Source: Crambe crambe (lineage: Eukaryota; Porifera; Demospongiae; Poecilosclerida; Crambeidae). From it: 64,000 bases of DNA. This document shows, in pieces, positions 61,814 to 64,000 of the stretch; the stretch's first letter is position 1; each line of letters begins with the position of its first letter. The notes beneath the pieces are model-generated. The model did no database searches. It saw only the letters and a program-made list of their open reading frames with translations, and had not been told where the DNA came from. The translations under genes were made by a program, and so were the position numbers. The DNA is taken from positions 2,976,001-3,040,000 of the forward strand of contig OZ004596.1 of the NCBI GenBank assembly GCA_963924555.1, written 5' to 3'.

Positions 61814-63177
61814 AGTCTGGCGCAGCCGACCCTTTACCAACTGCGAGGGAAGGAAAGGGTCTGGTGACCTGTAATACTTGGACTTGTGCACTTGCGGAAG
61901 TCTAATAATGACGTTAACGGTAGCGCACATTAATAAAAATATTAACCACGTCACACGTATTCGTTCGCAGTCGCTAAAAATACGGAGCTACTTTGAGATG
62001 ATGTCATCAAGCATCATGTCATTTGGCGTCATTGAACATCAGAATAGTCGAATCGCCAATGCACCGGAAGTCCATTGCCGTAATACAATGTTAATTTTCG
62101 GAGAATACAAATAGTATCCAGAAAATTACTGCAAACTCAGCATAAATTACCATAAAGAATGGTAGCTGTTTTAGTGTGAGTTGAGGCCCTATTCTACAAA
62201 AGATGGTAAATGTGCATCGAAAATATTCAAGCACATGGAAGGCTTATTCAAGAAGGTAATGATGCATGCTTATGAAGTAGCTAGTTGTAGTATCATTAGA
62301 CTTCCTGAAGCTGAGAGTGCACCTAGTCCAAGTGTACAGGCTGAAAGTACCAGTGGAGAGAGTGGTCAAATTCCATTTCTCCATGAATTAGGAATTTGAT
62401 TTTTTGTGAATTGATAGTGCTAAGATGTATCATTCCTGCCTGCAAATTTTGTTTTGCTCTGAGAATTTTCTTGTGTATTTAATGTGATGCAAATTCCTAC
62501 TTTTTTTCACAAAATTACTTCCAGTAGTGTCATTTCATTGCAAGACCCCAAGAAGACATTTCCCCATGGAAAGAGTACTACATTTGATCTTTCCTGAGCC
62601 TAGATTCATGTGATATATTTCTACAGACTCAACTATTTGGTGAACAGCTGACGTATACTAACACAGTATGGCAGCAAAGAAGTCAGAAATTGTGTTTGAT
62701 CAATGCATGCACACACTTTATTGGAACAAGTTTGATTTTTGATACAAGATAATATATACCATAAACATCTATTGAGTCAATGCATGTCTTATACTGAAGA
62801 GGAGAAATGGTTTTTGACCGCAATTAGTATTTTTATCAGCCATGATTTCATGCACTGAGAATTTATTTAAAAAGGTCTAGTAAAGTATTATTTATCAAGA
62901 GGAGGGTGAAGAAGTTATTAAAATTTCATATAAGAAGTCATGATAGCCATAAGTGGAGAGTAACCAGCACACCAACACACCTGCTTCTTTTTTTCCATAA
63001 AAATTGTGCCCATTACGTCACTTCCGGTTTATTATTAAAAATTGACGGTGGCGATTTGACTGTTTTAATGATATTCATTCATTTAGCAGATTTCTTGCTA
63101 AAAGTACAAATCCAAATATTATGTCCCCAGACCCTTTCCTTCCCTTGCAGTTGGTAAAGGGTTGGCTACGCGAGACT
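61814..63177. mobile_element. 1.36-kb element with 50-bp TIRs
   Basis: 61815-61864 (GTCTGGCGCAGCCGACCCTT ... AAGGGTCTGG) and 63127-63176 are inverted with about five mismatches. No clear target duplication. Internal frames (for example 62181-62399, EAESAPSPSVQAESTSGES) are unrecognised, so it is probably non-autonomous. Related ends occur at 6116 and 6306 (BAP1 promoter) and at 54916. Confidence 0.88.
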
Positions 63178-64000
63178 ATGCTAAATCTTTTGGCTTCTTA
63201 CATGCTTAGGTCTAACTAGGCTGGGAAAATAAAATTTAGCTTTTTTCAATCAAAAAGCATGGAGGTTTTTGTTTTTGTTGTGTTTTTTTTAACCAAGGCA
63301 GAGTGTTAAACCATGATTACGAAAACGAAATACACAGAAAACAGCAGTAGCTACACACATGCACGTGCCCCTTGAACTTCTTCACACTGGACAAAGAATT
63401 TAATGCAGACTCCGAATGTAGGTACGGCATCACTTATACTAACTAGCCGAGATGATTTTAATTGAGACTAAACAAGCCATGATCACAACGATCCCATGCA
63501 GCTGCTATTCAATATCATGTGCTAGATCGCGTGACCACTTATGACACATAACACGTCATAATTGGCTGCCAAAATTCATGTGGGCAGGCCTAAGAAACAA
63601 TGAATTTCTTTTTCCAAGCCTTATTTCCAGCATGCTGGCTTACCACTAGCTATTACATAGGCTCCAACTGTCCTGTCCTGGAATGTCTAGGACTTGTCCT
63701 GGATGCACCTGCTGTTTTTCCTGGGTTTGGCAGACAGCTATCTTAACTAAGTCATGCAATAGTAATTAAATTTTTGAGCATGAACTACATGGGGTTGAGG
63801 GGGGCCAGGACACGAGTCCAGGGGGAGAAGGGAGTGAGAAGTCTGTGGTTTTGGAGAGAGATGGTGATAGAGAAGTTGGAAACCAGAAGAAAGTGTGCCT
63901 GGATAAGAAGATGATGCCTGCAGTAAGCAAACAGCCCTCAAATTTAGAAGTGGTGTGGTGTGGAGTGCTGCGATTCTTCTATCCAAAAAGTGCAAGAAAG
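63178..64000. other. Right edge without recognised gene
   Basis: No exon or repeat end identified. A purine-rich stretch at 63790-63930 gives open frames on both strands, but nothing recognisable. Confidence 0.45.

Overview
The window is animal nuclear DNA, most likely from a sponge or another early-branching invertebrate. It has no bacterial-style operons. Its genes carry many short introns (often 50-60 bp) with GT..AG ends, its gene set is animal (BAP1, CENP-O, IFT22, CAMKK, GLE1, HSCB, a FET-type RNA-binding protein), and the AT-rich spacers are packed with DNA transposons and foldback MITEs. The sponge placement is an inference from compact introns and from the style of the transposon proteins. 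It is not proven by any single gene.

Layout. 1-4150: a decayed hAT transposon, probably in an intron of a FET-family gene whose last two exons follow (4152-4470, +). 6116-11650: BAP1 (single exon, +) converging on CENP-O (at least eight exons, -). 13036-16650: a long terminal-inverted-repeat (TIR) element. 18.5-20.7 kb: a 5'-truncated retrotransposon tail and a TIR element with a 7-bp target duplication, ending 90 bp before the start codon of IFT22 (20782-23375, +). 25.4-29.7 kb: two hAT elements back to back, with transposase relics pointing away from each other. 30.6-38 kb: MITEs, a second retrotransposon fragment, and a broken chromodomain reading frame beside an unidentified acidic one. 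38.6-39.8 kb: a 24-bp minisatellite and a perfect 63-bp palindrome, then a small two-exon gene (-). 41455-42717: a TA-flanked MITE holding a second TIR element. 42972-49120: CAMKK (+, 16 exons) and GLE1 (-, at least 11 exons), tail to tail with 82 bp between stop codons. 51.9-58.5 kb: more TIR elements. 58.6-60.6 kb: a cysteine-rich single-pass membrane protein (+) tail to tail with HSCB (-), 47 bp apart. The window ends in MITEs and a 1.36-kb element with 50-bp TIRs.

The recognisable host genes serve separate housekeeping roles: chromatin deubiquitination, kinetochore, intraflagellar transport, calcium-kinase signalling, mRNA export and Fe-S assembly. They do not form a pathway. What they share is architecture: tail-to-tail pairs with very short spacers, tiny introns, and simple repeats or MITEs lying directly on splice sites or promoters. 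I found no new multi-gene system. The most unusual content is a TIR family that recurs at about eight ends in the window, with two long members encoding the same uncharacterised protein domain, together with two small host genes that I could not name.
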